DNA of 45,000 nt. Origin: Chromera velia. Taxonomy: Eukaryota > Sar > Chromeraceae. The stretch is from positions 1-45,000 of the forward strand of contig JAHBMJ010000556.1 in the NCBI GenBank assembly GCA_018398765.1, read 5' to 3'. Shown in pieces: positions 10,371 to 26,526 of the stretch. Positions within the stretch are counted from its first letter, which is position 1. Each line of letters begins with the position of its first letter. The position numbers and the translations under genes are program-made. The notes under the pieces are model-generated. The model was given only the letters and a program-made list of their open reading frames with translations, had not been told where the DNA came from and ran no database searches.

Positions 10371-12681
10371 CATAGTTGCACAAGTATACTGTACTACACT
10401 GTACTACACTGTACTACACTGTACTGTACTGTACTACTGTACTATGATATCTATACTGTACTGTACTACTGTACTAGACCTTAAAAAAAAAATTCTTCTA
10501 TTTTTAGCGTCCTAGGGGGTCTGAAACTCTTAACCTACGTTAATAATACGTTAATGCTCTATCAACGTGTGCTAAGTTATGATATGGTAATGATAAATTA
10601 CAGTGACTTAGGGAAAGCTTCCAAAACAATTAAAACTATATGTTATACATACATACATATATATGTTATAGTTGAATCGCATGTTACTCCGGCCTCCCGC
10701 GCCCTGGGGGCTGTGTTTGGTCTGATTGCCAGTATGGGTCCCCTGAGTATAGATGCGTAGATGACTGATTTTAGAGCGTGTTGGCCCCCTGTCACACTGT
10801 ACTGCCTCGAATGCTTCCCTCTTTGTGATGCCGATCTTCTTGCAATCGATGCTTTGCAGCTCCATTTTGCACGCTGGTCTGGCCGTCTGTCTGCTCGCAG
10901 TCTTCGTTTGCCCTCCCTGTGTATTTTCAGCCTGCTTCCTGCAAAAGCCTTGCTTTGCTCTAGAGTGGCCAACTGGTGGTGCTCGCTCTCGCAAACCATG
11001 TACACCGTTTCTACTGCAATGCTGCATGCCTGGAAGGGAAACAGTTGTCCAGAGTTTTTGAGAGCCTCCTTGCAGCTGTTTCATTGGCCTGGTCTAGATT
11101 TTGTTTGTTCGTTGGGGGTGGGGGTGCCGCAACACCCTGGCACCAGCGGGCAGCAGCGACGGAGAGTTCAAGGCACCGGCTCTCTCTTCTTTAAGGGTAG
11201 AGCTAGACATGTAGTTGTGGAAGAGGTCTGCACGTAACGGGCGGGGGCTATCGCTTCTTCATATTTCCCTCCTCTTGCCAAGCTCACCTCCCTTCAACAA
11301 GCTTTTCCCTCCTCTTATCGCATGTTTGTGTTTCTTCTTTGCAACAAATCCGCCTCTGGTTTCTGCTCTTTTTCTACCCTCCCTTGATCTGCTCTCACAG
11401 TAACCGACGGCTCTCTGTTCGGTTTCTTACGTCTGCTCTCATTTAACCCACAAGGCGAAAGCAGTGCTCTGTCCGTTGAATGTAGCGACCACAAACTCTG
11501 TGTACATGATTCTTGTATTCGGTATGTTGATGACTTCATGTATAGACTTTCTTCATATGTCAAGTGGCTGGATGAAAGAGAATTCCTGCACTGCCTGGCT
11601 GAGCTGGAATCCATTAATTCAAATGATTGTAACTGTCCACTTTCCAGTACAAGTACATCTGAACTTTTCATCCATAATGTCATTCAATCGCTTCTATGCT
11701 CGTATCCGGCCTGTTTCTTTAATGCCTATCTCCTAATTCTAGAAAGTGATTAACTGATCAACTCCACCGGCGACTTAACAAACAACAACCATGCATGTAT
11801 GTGCCGCCCGGGAGCTTAGCGCTCCAACTGGGGTTAGGCATCCTCTAACTAACTAACTAACAAACATAAATTCACATACCATCATTACAACAGTCTCAGC
11901 AGTCTGCTCCCCCCCCCCCTCTCCCTGTCCCTTCTGTCAGACTCAGAAAGGAGCCTCTCTGAACTCCAGTCCGATGCTTTTTAGGTATTTAATTGCCATC
12001 TCTCTATCTAACTCATCATCAAATACCTCCGTTGACTCATTAGATGCAAGCCTAAAATCTGTGTCTCTTTTCTGTGGTGCCCGGCGTTCCTCTGCATGAT
12101 GAACCCTTTGGAGGTGGAGATTGGCATATGACACTGTGGTGATCAGTAAGTCTTGGTGCGGCTGGGTGAGACGGTTTCTCTTCTTAGAATAAACCTGGTC
12201 ATAGAAAGAGAACCCCCGCTCTGAAACCCCCACCGTGTTGGCAGCCTAAAAGACCTCTGTGGTGAGGGCGGCGTTCTAAGACTTGGAGGCTGCTTCCACA
12301 AAGTCGTTCCGGCATCACTAGGAAAATTTAAGGTTGTCTACCTTGTTGTCCGACAATATACAGTTAAGCTGAAAAGGGGGCGTCGTAGCCTGTACTGCCT
12401 TGCACTACTCTGACTCACTATTTAGTACTATCTACTATCTTAAATTACTATAAAAACATAATGATAACTCATTAAAACACTAGTAAAAAGTTACTAAAAC
12501 TTAGCTTATAAACATACTAAACATACTAAAACTTAGCTTAAAAGCTTATAAAAAGGTAGTGGGACGAGCGGCGGGCGGCCTGCTTAACTTAGTAAGGCAG
12601 GACGGGGCGGGCCGCTTGAATTGTACTGTACTGTACTGTACTAGTTTTGCTTCTACACTGTACTGTACTAGTGCAACTATA
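10371..12681 (-). mobile_element. hAT-family DNA transposon, 2.3 kb, nested in the LTR
   Basis: The element begins CATAGTTGCAC and ends with the complement of TATAGTTGCAC. It is flanked by 8-bp direct repeats GAGTAGAA (10363-10370) and GAGCAGAA (12682-12689), the duplication length typical of hAT elements. The uninterrupted 3' LTR has a single GGAATAGAATAG at the same place, which shows the empty site. Arrays of TACTG-type repeats lie just inside both ends (10385-10473 and 12621-12669), a likely subterminal transposase-binding region. A minus-strand hAT dimerisation-domain remnant lies inside. Confidence 0.85.
11943..12305 (-). pseudogene. hAT transposase C-terminal dimerisation domain, decayed
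   Basis: Reading the minus strand, the frame gives a Ser-Glu-Arg-Gly-Phe-Ser-Phe-Tyr-Asp motif, then Lys-Lys-Arg-Asn-Arg-Leu, then a Leu-Leu-Ile-Thr-Thr-Val helix. This is the order seen at the C-terminus of hAT transposases (Glu-Arg-x-Phe-Ser ... Arg-Asn-Arg-Leu). Two in-frame TAG codons occur ~12 and ~22 codons before the motif, and no DDE catalytic region was found upstream. The element is therefore not autonomous. The reading ends at a stop after a short acidic tail. Confidence 0.7.
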
Positions 12682-12781
12682 GAGCAGAATAGCTAGATTG
12701 ACCAACTCATATGACCAAGATCTATAGACCTTCTGTACGAGACTAGACGGCCTCCTCCTAGGCGTTAGTCTATACAGATCA

Positions 12782-12793
12782 TGGTAGCAGAGC
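12782..12793 (+). promoter_or_regulatory. Primer-binding site, initiator-Met tRNA type
   Basis: TGGTAGCAGAGC starts two bases after the 5' LTR. It is complementary to a tRNA 3' end reading GCTCTGCTACCA, as in many eukaryotic initiator-Met tRNAs. Position and sequence agree with priming of minus-strand DNA synthesis. Confidence 0.8.
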
Positions 12794-13057
12794 TGGTTCA
12801 ATAGATCCAGGAAATAGCAGTCGTGCCTTGCTCGCTGTCTCCTCTCTGAGAACACACCTGGGGTCTTTGCACGCATTTGTTGTGCAGCAGGTCCCCTCAT
12901 TCTCTTAGGATTTGAGTTGATGCACTGACATGCTTCTCTTGTAGAACTTCAAAAATTTTTTTTTTTATCCAAACATCTCTTCTGGAGTTCACAAGCACGG
13001 TCACAGTGAGATTTTCCTTCGTTTGCTAGCCCGTTTTTTCCCTTTGACTGCTTTAGA

Positions 13058-14299
13058 ATGGCTGCCTTATCCGGTGACATCACCGCCGAGGTGATCAAGC
13101 TTTGAGGCGTTTCTTCTGCTGCCCTTTTGAGGAAACAGGCTGTGCAGACGCACGAAGATCAATTTGCAGATATGGCAACCACTGCGCTGTCATTTCTTTC
13201 TTCTCTTTTAGGGACCCGTCTTGTCTCCCCAAGTGTGCCTCTATTGAGTGCCCCAGGTCGACGCAGAACCCCACGTGGGACTCGAGGTTCACGAGGGCAT
13301 AAATCGAAGAAAGAGCAGAAGCGGCCACCAGTACCTAGGGGCTTTGGATCCAACCAAATTATGAAAAGCGCAGCAGCCATTTCTTTTCTCCCAAAGAAGT
13401 CCATCTCCCGGCCTCTAAAAGAGAAATTGCAAACCGTTTTTTCTTTTGAAGTTACAGAACATCCCATGACTTCATCTTCATGTTCTTCTTCATTTCTGTA
13501 CCGACGAAGACAGCATGATCAAAGAACTTTCACCCCAGTTTCTTCTCTCCCACTCTTTGATGAGCAGCCTCCCGAGCCACACATTTTTAATTTCGTTGAC
13601 GAGGTCTGTCCTCAAGTGACAGGGCGTGCTGCCAGCACGAGCGCTGAGGATCGGTCCTCCCATTTTCCTGCCAATCCCTGCCCTCCCGTCTCCCCTCCTG
13701 CACAAACATCCCCCCTTGTGCCAGCGCCCAACAGGCATATACACAGTACGAATCCTAGTGCGACTCCCACTACCATTTCTTTCAACTCAAGCATTCTTTC
13801 AGCGACTGGGCGTGAGCACCTTCTCACGAGCGCCAAGGAAACAGTGTCTACATCTTCTAACACAGGGGCTGTCGAGAGTTCCTCTCGTGATGCAAGCACA
13901 GAAACACTTTCTCCAGATCCCGTCTCCAATGATGCTGCTGCGGAAGACAAGCCTTTCAGTCCTGAGGGTGTCACTCCCTCTTTCGACGAATGTGTTCCAT
14001 GCGCATTGCCAAGCTCTGAAGTGGGGAACGCCCCCTTCACAGTAGGTGACAATACATTTTCTCGCGTCTCTCAAGCAAAGAAGAACCAACTTAAAGCGCA
14101 GAAGAAGGCAGCCTGCAAGGCAGTGCGGAAACAGCTGCAGGCCGACACAGCAAAGGAAGAAACCACTTTTTCTATACCAGCGCGAACCTGCTTTCTCCCT
14201 CTTTCCCAAGAATTGGGCCAAGGAGAAGAGCCTCCGGCTCAGTGTTATTTTTATCGTTGCAACAACAGTAGGAGAGTCCGTCTCGAAAGGCAGTCCTAA
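13058..14299 (+). CDS. Gag-position ORF of the LTR retrotransposon (two exons, ~394 aa)
   Basis: The reading starts at ATG 13058 (AGAATGG context), runs 11 codons to a donor at 13091 (GAG|GTGATC), and resumes after TGTGCAG at 13148, giving an in-frame join over a 57-nt intron. Unspliced, it would stop after 15 codons. The second exon is open for ~383 codons. The protein has a basic Arg/Gly/Lys-rich region at ~45-75, a Pro/Ser/Thr-rich centre and a Lys-rich C-terminal helix (Lys-Lys-Asn-Gln-Leu-Lys-Ala-Gln-Lys-Lys). No zinc knuckle, protease, reverse transcriptase or integrase motif is visible, so gag is inferred only from position between primer site and purine tract. Alternatively it is a captured host ORF. 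Confidence 0.55.
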
Positions 14300-14754
14300 A
14301 AGGATTCGTCGGGCGCCATCACCGGATGGATTTAGCAGTGCTATAGGGGGGGTTGTTTGGAGCCTGAAGAGGCAACCCTGTGTTAAGGTTGTCATCATTT
14401 GGGCTGCCAAGGGGGGTGTTCCCGATATTCTTAAATTTTCATCAATGAGGTGTAATGGGGTGTGACGAAGCATCGTGTGACATTGTTCCTTTCTTTTTGC
14501 ATTGATTTCTTTTTGTTTTGCCATTCCTAATCATAGCGTGCAAGTCTCTAGTATAAGTCCTTTCAGACTTCTTGTTCCCGATTATGATAGAACGTAGCGT
14601 ATCTAAAAACAAGAAAGCAATTGATTCATTTTCCTTTCCATTTCTATCGTTACTCTCCTCAATGTAACGGTTCCTTTCACCTTCTCCATCCGTTTCCCCT
14701 CTTTTCTCTTGAGTCTTGAAGTTTGAAAGAAAAATGAAAGAAAAACTAGCAAAG

Positions 14755-14877
14755 AACTAATGAAAAAAGAGAAAGAGAGAGAGAGAGAGAGAAAGAGATC
14801 AAGAATTTCAAAAAGAAAGAGGAGAAAGAAGAAGAGAAAGAATCAGAAAAAAAGAAAACAGAAAAAGAGAGAAAGTA
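14755..14877 (+). promoter_or_regulatory. Polypurine tract before the 3' LTR
   Basis: Over 100 nt of almost pure A and G end a few bases before the 3' LTR, where the plus-strand primer of LTR retrotransposons lies. It is much longer than a usual tract, so part may be microsatellite growth ((GA)n at ~14772-14792). Confidence 0.65.
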
Positions 14878-14880
14878 ATT

Positions 14881-15171
14881 CGTATTGTATGCTACGGTGG
14901 GCCCATAATGGATCAAAAGCAGCGTGACCACCGGTACCGTACCGCGGCTATGGCATGTCCGCCTTTCAGGTGCGCGTACGGCTGGGGGCCACGGCATTTG
15001 CCCTACCTGCACTATACGGATCGATATCTTATGCGATTGCAGTCAGCTTCCTCCTTAGCTGATGAGAGGATTGGAATAGAATAGTTAGATTGATAGACTC
15101 ACATAACTGAGATCTATAGACCTTCTGTACGAGACTAGACGGCCTCCTCCTAGGCGCTAGTCTATACAGAT
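14881..15171 (+). repeat. 3' LTR, intact
   Basis: This is the full-length uninterrupted copy of the ~290-bp terminal repeat, with the empty hAT target site near 15070-15085. It ends in CTATACAGAT, followed by the TACTCAT flank. Confidence 0.85.
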
Positions 15172-15617
15172 TACTCATAACTTATTCTCAAGTTATTCGA
15201 TAACCAGTGATATATAACTGAACTTTAAACTTTTGAAAGCTATCACCATTATATATATAATTTCCGACTTCGTTTAGTCTATGGTTTAGATCCAAAAATT
15301 TCACCACAAGATATTTTAATTGATAAATAGTATATTAAGTGATATTAAGCTACTTTTAAAAGAATATTGGCGTTGATTGGCATCGCATTGCGAATTTGAG
15401 AGACTTGGACTAAGACTTTGAATCTAGCTCTGAATAAAGCAGAAAAACTAAGGCTAGCCGGGTAAAATCAAGTTAGCAGCTGCATGTGGCGGCAGCACTG
15501 GGAGGAATGCGGGGTTCATGACTTCGACTATGAAGGAAACTAGGAAGGAAATGCCCTGGAGTCTAGCCTAGATTCGCCTAGATTGTGAAAGTTACTACTT
15601 TTTGACAGTAAGTTCAA
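15172..15617. other. AT-rich intergenic; no gene seen
   Basis: Between the LTR element and the MITE lies AT-rich sequence with frequent stops in all frames. No repeat or gene was recognised. Confidence 0.5.
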
Positions 15618-15624
15618 GGGTTTC

Positions 15625-16189
15625 TACACTATGCTATTAGGAGTAACCAACTTAGTTTGGTTACCAAAGCGGCCGTTAGGCCGCTCGGTAACCATTTTCA
15701 TGGTTATGGTAATCCTGCACCGTTGTTTCGGTAACCAAAAGACTGGTAATCGTTCTTTTAAGCAAAACAAATTAGTGGGTAAATCGAGTACCAAAGATAA
15801 ATTTATTATAAAATCCTTTTATGTCTAAAAATATGTGTAAGTATGTGTAAATTAAAGTTAAGTTCTTGATATTATAGAAATAACTTAGACAAAAAAAGTT
15901 TAAAAATAATCTTATATGGGGACGCGGCATACATGAAAAAACCCTCAATAATCTTTTTTATGTCGTACTGTACTTGTACTAGGTACTCGTACACAGTTTT
16001 TAAAGATTAAAGATGCGTTTCTCCTATATTAGATCTCGATGCAACACATTTGTGGGCAGATACAGCCAGATTACCGCGGTAGTGGTAATCCCCTCAGACC
16101 CCCCTAGTTACCAAGTTTTGGTTACCAATTTGATGGTAACCAAAAGCTTTCTAAGAAGGGCCGGTAGTTACTCCTAACAGCACAGTGTA
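15625..16189. mobile_element. MITE with 23-bp TIRs, 565 bp
   Basis: The left end TACACTATGCTATTAGGAGT and the complement of the right end agree over 23 nt with two mismatches. GGGTTTC lies directly outside both ends (15618-15624 and 16190-16196). Counting a shared A it can be read as the 8-bp AGGGTTTC, which would suit hAT. The interior holds several palindromes (for example AGCGGCC-GTTA-GGCCGCT and repeated GGTAACC/GGTTACC blocks) and no ORF. Confidence 0.8.
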
Positions 16190-16402
16190 GGGTTTCTGGA
16201 AAGTTTGTGTTGAGGTGTGAAAGGCATCTTGAGAACGTGTTTGAGAACGCGGTATAACGCAGTGTTTTAGAGTTGCTTCTGTGGAAAAAGATCCCGAAGA
16301 TTGTTTGATACAAAAAACCTGACCAAAGATACCCCTGCACGGTAAAAAAGGTTTGATATGGTTTGATAGATCGATCACCAGATTGATCCCCACAACCGGC
16401 CC

Positions 16403-16951
16403 CTACAGCTGGATCATCGAGGCCGATCCTGCCGATTCCCTGTCGACATGCAGACACATGTGCTCTGTGAACTTTTTGATCAGAGGGGTCTTCAGATTCG
16501 CCTCTGACAATCCAAACTCAGTCAGAGAGACAGCGCCCTGAGGCTCGGGCTCAGGCTCCTTAAAGTAGTACCTGTGGACCCAGTTGATGGACATCCTCTC
16601 TCCAGTGCTCATAACTCCCGTGTCGTTGCCAGTCACAAGAACGTGGCCATTGCTTTTTGGGAAGTATTCCTGGGGGGTGAAGGAATTCAGAGACCATTAG
16701 CTGTGGTGTACGTTGAAGAACTTTTTTATTCCAGCGTGCCCGTGGAATGTTCCGGTGGTGGCATACTCCTGTGGTCCCCATATCACCTATAATGTGTCGT
16801 TTGTGAAGTGATGAAAGATGTCGCCTCTGTGGTCCAGGTCATAGTAGAATTGCTTGATGATGGCTTGATAGTACTCAGTGTCTGCTTGTCGAGACGAAAT
16901 CACTGATACTACGTGCAACACCCCGGCGACACAAGCGATCCACCAGCGCAT
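16403..16951 (-). pseudogene. SnoaL/NTF2-like domain protein with two in-frame stops
   Basis: From an ATG at 16951 the minus strand reads 182 codons, broken only by TAG (after Asn-Asp-Thr-Leu) and TAA (after Val-His-His-Ser). The reading resumes in the same frame each time. The N-terminus looks like a signal peptide (Arg-Trp-Trp, then a hydrophobic stretch, then Ser-Ser-Arg-Gln-Ala). The body has the SnoaL-like order: Tyr-Tyr...Phe-Tyr-Tyr-Asp-Leu-Asp helix, Gly-Asp-Ile-Phe-His-His-Phe, Val-Ile-Trp-Gly-Pro, a Thr-Phe-His-Gly-His-Ala-Gly-Ile-Lys-Lys-Phe-Phe motif, and Val-Thr-Gly-Asn-Asp-Thr-Gly near a final sheet with Trp-Val-His-Arg-Tyr-Tyr. Whether it was an enzyme or a binding protein cannot be told. 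Assembly errors at the stops are an alternative. Confidence 0.6.
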
Positions 16952-17044
16952 ATCTAAGAGAGATCTGGAAGTCTTACAGACAAACGTTGATTAGCTGGGG
17001 AGAAGAAAAAAATGTGTCCAAGGAATGACTTTCTGTGTGATCTT

Positions 17045-17060
17045 TTTACGCAACACTTAT

Positions 17061-17101
<41 letters not shown>
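17045..17101. repeat. (TA)n microsatellite
   Basis: TACA repeats pass into about 14 TA dinucleotides, upstream of the duplicated block. Confidence 0.85.
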
Positions 17102-17104
<3 letters not shown>

Positions 17105-17356
17105 CACCTGAGCATGTGCAGGCATTTATCTCTCAAAACCGATTCATCTGAAAGGACGTCGTGCTGAAGCCTCATGCCGACGCTTCTGAGGGGACGCGCA
17201 CGTGAGAGAAGGACACAGACTTGCTGGTACACAGACACATATACACACAGTCTGGTGGTGATGGCGCATAACGAAGCTTGCAACTTTCATGATCGAATGC
17301 AACACAATTAAAAACAACGGATCAACCATGCAACAACACATGCATGCATGCATTCT

Positions 17357-17768
17357 ATATAAGCCCTGGCCCTTGAATTGTGACCATTCAACCACCCTTT
17401 GCATCGACTGATCTGTATGGATGAATCTGTATAGTTTTCTTTTTCATTTTTCAATTCTTTTTTTTTTTTGTAAAAAAAAATGGCCAGCTCCAGGTGGGGC
17501 CTATCTGAAAGCGGTATAAGCGCTCTCATCGCGCGCGTGCACGTCGACGACAGACGTGCGACAATGGTGTAAAATATAAGAGTAAAGGGTAACATGGTGT
17601 TTGTCTGTGTGCGAGTCAGTGGGTATTGGCAGGTGTTTATCTATAGGTATGTTAGGATGGTATACACCCATTTGGCCGTGCAGTCTACGGCCGGTATGCT
17701 GGGACGTGCTATGCATCCCCGAACCGTCAGACAAGATTTGGTCACAATTCAAGGGCCAGGGCATATAT
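17357..17768. repeat. 30-bp inverted repeat with a ~350-bp loop
   Basis: The arm 17357-17386 (ATATAAGCCCTGGCCC...) is matched as a reverse complement at 17739-17768 with one mismatch. The segment is flanked by TGCATGCA runs and by a direct repeat TCTTATCGCCTCTCCGGGCG (near 17771 and again near 17921). It may be a small fold-back element. Confidence 0.7.
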
Positions 17769-18852
17769 ATTCTTATCGCCTCTCCGGGCGTGTATTGGTC
17801 CGGTATGCATAGGTTTGGTTCGTATTTCCATCAATCCTAGTTGCTCTACATATAGGCATTCTATATAAGTTGCATATGTTGCATTCTTCATGCATGCATT
17901 CTTTTTTCCCGCATATGTCTCTCTTATCGCCTCTCCGGGCGTTTTCCCGCATGCATGCATGCATACACACTTTTTTTTTTAATGCAAAAAAAAAAAGATG
18001 CATGCGCATGCATGCGTCTTTGCCTGCCATGCATGTGCCAGAATTTCGATCGATACATATATATCGATACGTACACAGATCATGACAATTTCTCGGGATT
18101 TTTCTGCTTCTTCTCGTCGGTGTGTGCAGCAGAGCGTTGCCTGAATTCTGTGCATGTCTACATTTCTGACGACTGTGGCGTCGATAGTATGCCTGCTGAA
18201 GAGCTGCCCCACGAAAATTTGTTCGGATGGCTAGCTATGGAGACGCTTGGAAGTTCAGTTTAAGTGCGCAAACCCGTCTCCTCGGCCTACCAGACGGATA
18301 TCCTCGTCACAAAGCTTCGCCAGCACGTGATACGCCCTTACCTAAGTAGAGAGTTAGCTCCAAAGCTCCGATTTGTCGATGCCGGAAGCGGACGTGAGCT
18401 CAGAGCCCTGGGAACTCTCGAGGGATGCAGTGAACATCCTCGCAAGAAATACGTTGACCGAAAGCAAACCATCAGAAGAAGAGGACTCAGAAGAGGCTGA
18501 AACGGAAAAACACGAAAATGAAATGGTTGCTTATGGCACCTGTGCCCTCCAGCTCCTTTGTGTGTTTGCACTCCAACCGGTTCTCTTCAATTTGGACCCT
18601 GACATGTCCCCCACCACTCACGGGTGGAGAGTCCTCATCCCTGGATACTCGGTCGGTCGGCTCGTCGGCTGGTTGGTTGGTTTCTCCGTGTAGGTTCGAA
18701 GCTTCGGATGAAGAATCACGTTTATCGCCCGTCTAACGGGACACGGCACCATCTTTTGAAATGCTGCTGTGGCTTCATTCCCTCCTTTCTTGCTGACTGC
18801 ATGTCTCTGCCTTCATATGCATGTGCTCTTGGTCGCAAAGACTGCCCACCCG

Positions 18853-18895
<43 letters not shown>
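17371..18895 (+). repeat. Tandem duplication, copy 1
   Basis: This block is repeated at 18897-20332. From ~17522 on the offset is a constant 1443 bp with no difference that I could see. Near the start, copy 1 has 83 bp that copy 2 lacks and there are single-base differences (for example GAATTGTG against GAATTATG). Copy 1 ends inside a (CT)n run directly before the N at 18896. Confidence 0.85.
18379..18687 (+). pseudogene. Duplicate first exon of the membrane-protein gene
   Basis: This is identical to the exon at 19822-20130 (103 codons, starting Met-Pro-Glu-Ala-Asp-Val), but the rest of the gene does not follow it: the sequence runs into (CT)n and an N. If the duplication is real, this is a promoter-plus-exon-1 copy that could serve as an alternative start. 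If it is an assembly artefact, it does not exist. Confidence 0.5.
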
Positions 18896-18896
18896 N
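18896..18896. other. Single N at a duplication junction
   Basis: An ambiguous base sits exactly between the (CT)n end of copy 1 and the truncated inverted-repeat start of copy 2. This marks a doubtful join. Confidence 0.9.
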
Positions 18897-19821
18897 CCTT
18901 GAATTATGACCATTCAACCACCCTTTGCATCGACTGATCTGTATGGATGAATCTGTATGGTTTTTCTCTCATCGCGCGCGTGCACGTCGACGACAGACGT
19001 GCGACAATGGTGTAAAATATAAGAGTAAAGGGTAACATGGTGTTTGTCTGTGTGCGAGTCAGTGGGTATTGGCAGGTGTTTATCTATAGGTATGTTAGGA
19101 TGGTATACACCCATTTGGCCGTGCAGTCTACGGCCGGTATGCTGGGACGTGCTATGCATCCCCGAACCGTCAGACAAGATTTGGTCACAATTCAAGGGCC
19201 AGGGCATATATATTCTTATCGCCTCTCCGGGCGTGTATTGGTCCGGTATGCATAGGTTTGGTTCGTATTTCCATCAATCCTAGTTGCTCTACATATAGGC
19301 ATTCTATATAAGTTGCATATGTTGCATTCTTCATGCATGCATTCTTTTTTCCCGCATATGTCTCTCTTATCGCCTCTCCGGGCGTTTTCCCGCATGCATG
19401 CATGCATACACACTTTTTTTTTTAATGCAAAAAAAAAAAGATGCATGCGCATGCATGCGTCTTTGCCTGCCATGCATGTGCCAGAATTTCGATCGATACA
19501 TATATATCGATACGTACACAGATCATGACAATTTCTCGGGATTTTTCTGCTTCTTCTCGTCGGTGTGTGCAGCAGAGCGTTGCCTGAATTCTGTGCATGT
19601 CTACATTTCTGACGACTGTGGCGTCGATAGTATGCCTGCTGAAGAGCTGCCCCACGAAAATTTGTTCGGATGGCTAGCTATGGAGACGCTTGGAAGTTCA
19701 GTTTAAGTGCGCAAACCCGTCTCCTCGGCCTACCAGACGGATATCCTCGTCACAAAGCTTCGCCAGCACGTGATACGCCCTTACCTAAGTAGAGAGTTAG
19801 CTCCAAAGCTCCGATTTGTCG

Positions 19822-26526
<6,705 letters not shown>

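Larger units (their letters stand above)
10171..12779 (+). repeat. 5' LTR, split by the hAT insertion at 10371-12681
   Basis: The LTR is 10171-10370 plus 12690-12779, about 290 bp once the hAT element and one copy of its 8-bp duplication are removed. It matches the 3' LTR across both halves in order. Its end contains a stem-loop (AGACTAG pairing with TTAGTCT around GGCCT-loop-AGGC) that is also present in the 3' LTR. Confidence 0.85.
10171..15171 (+). mobile_element. Non-autonomous LTR retrotransposon, interrupted by a hAT element
   Basis: Two directly repeated ~290-bp sequences (10171-12779, split, and 14881-15171) flank ~2.1 kb. The 5' copy is followed after two bases by TGGTAGCAGAGC, a primer-binding site complementary to the 3' end of many eukaryotic initiator-Met tRNAs. 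A ~110-nt purine tract precedes the 3' copy. The direct repeat TACTCA(T) lies outside both ends (10165-10171 and 15172-15178). The LTRs differ at roughly 18 of the first 190 positions by eye, mostly transitions, so the insertion is old. There is room for only one ORF and no reverse transcriptase or integrase is seen, so replication would need proteins from a relative (compare TR-GAG elements). Confidence 0.85.

Noticed and set aside
10385-10473. Short TACTG/ACACTG repeats that at first suggest a CRISPR-like or satellite array
   Set aside because: There are no unique spacers. The repeats are subterminal to a hAT element and mirrored at its other end.
11510-11753. Plus-strand reading with Arg-Tyr-Val-Asp-Asp-Phe, like the reverse-transcriptase Tyr-x-Asp-Asp box
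   Set aside because: No other reverse-transcriptase motifs lie in frame on either side, the frame is short, and it sits inside a hAT element on the opposite strand from its transposase.
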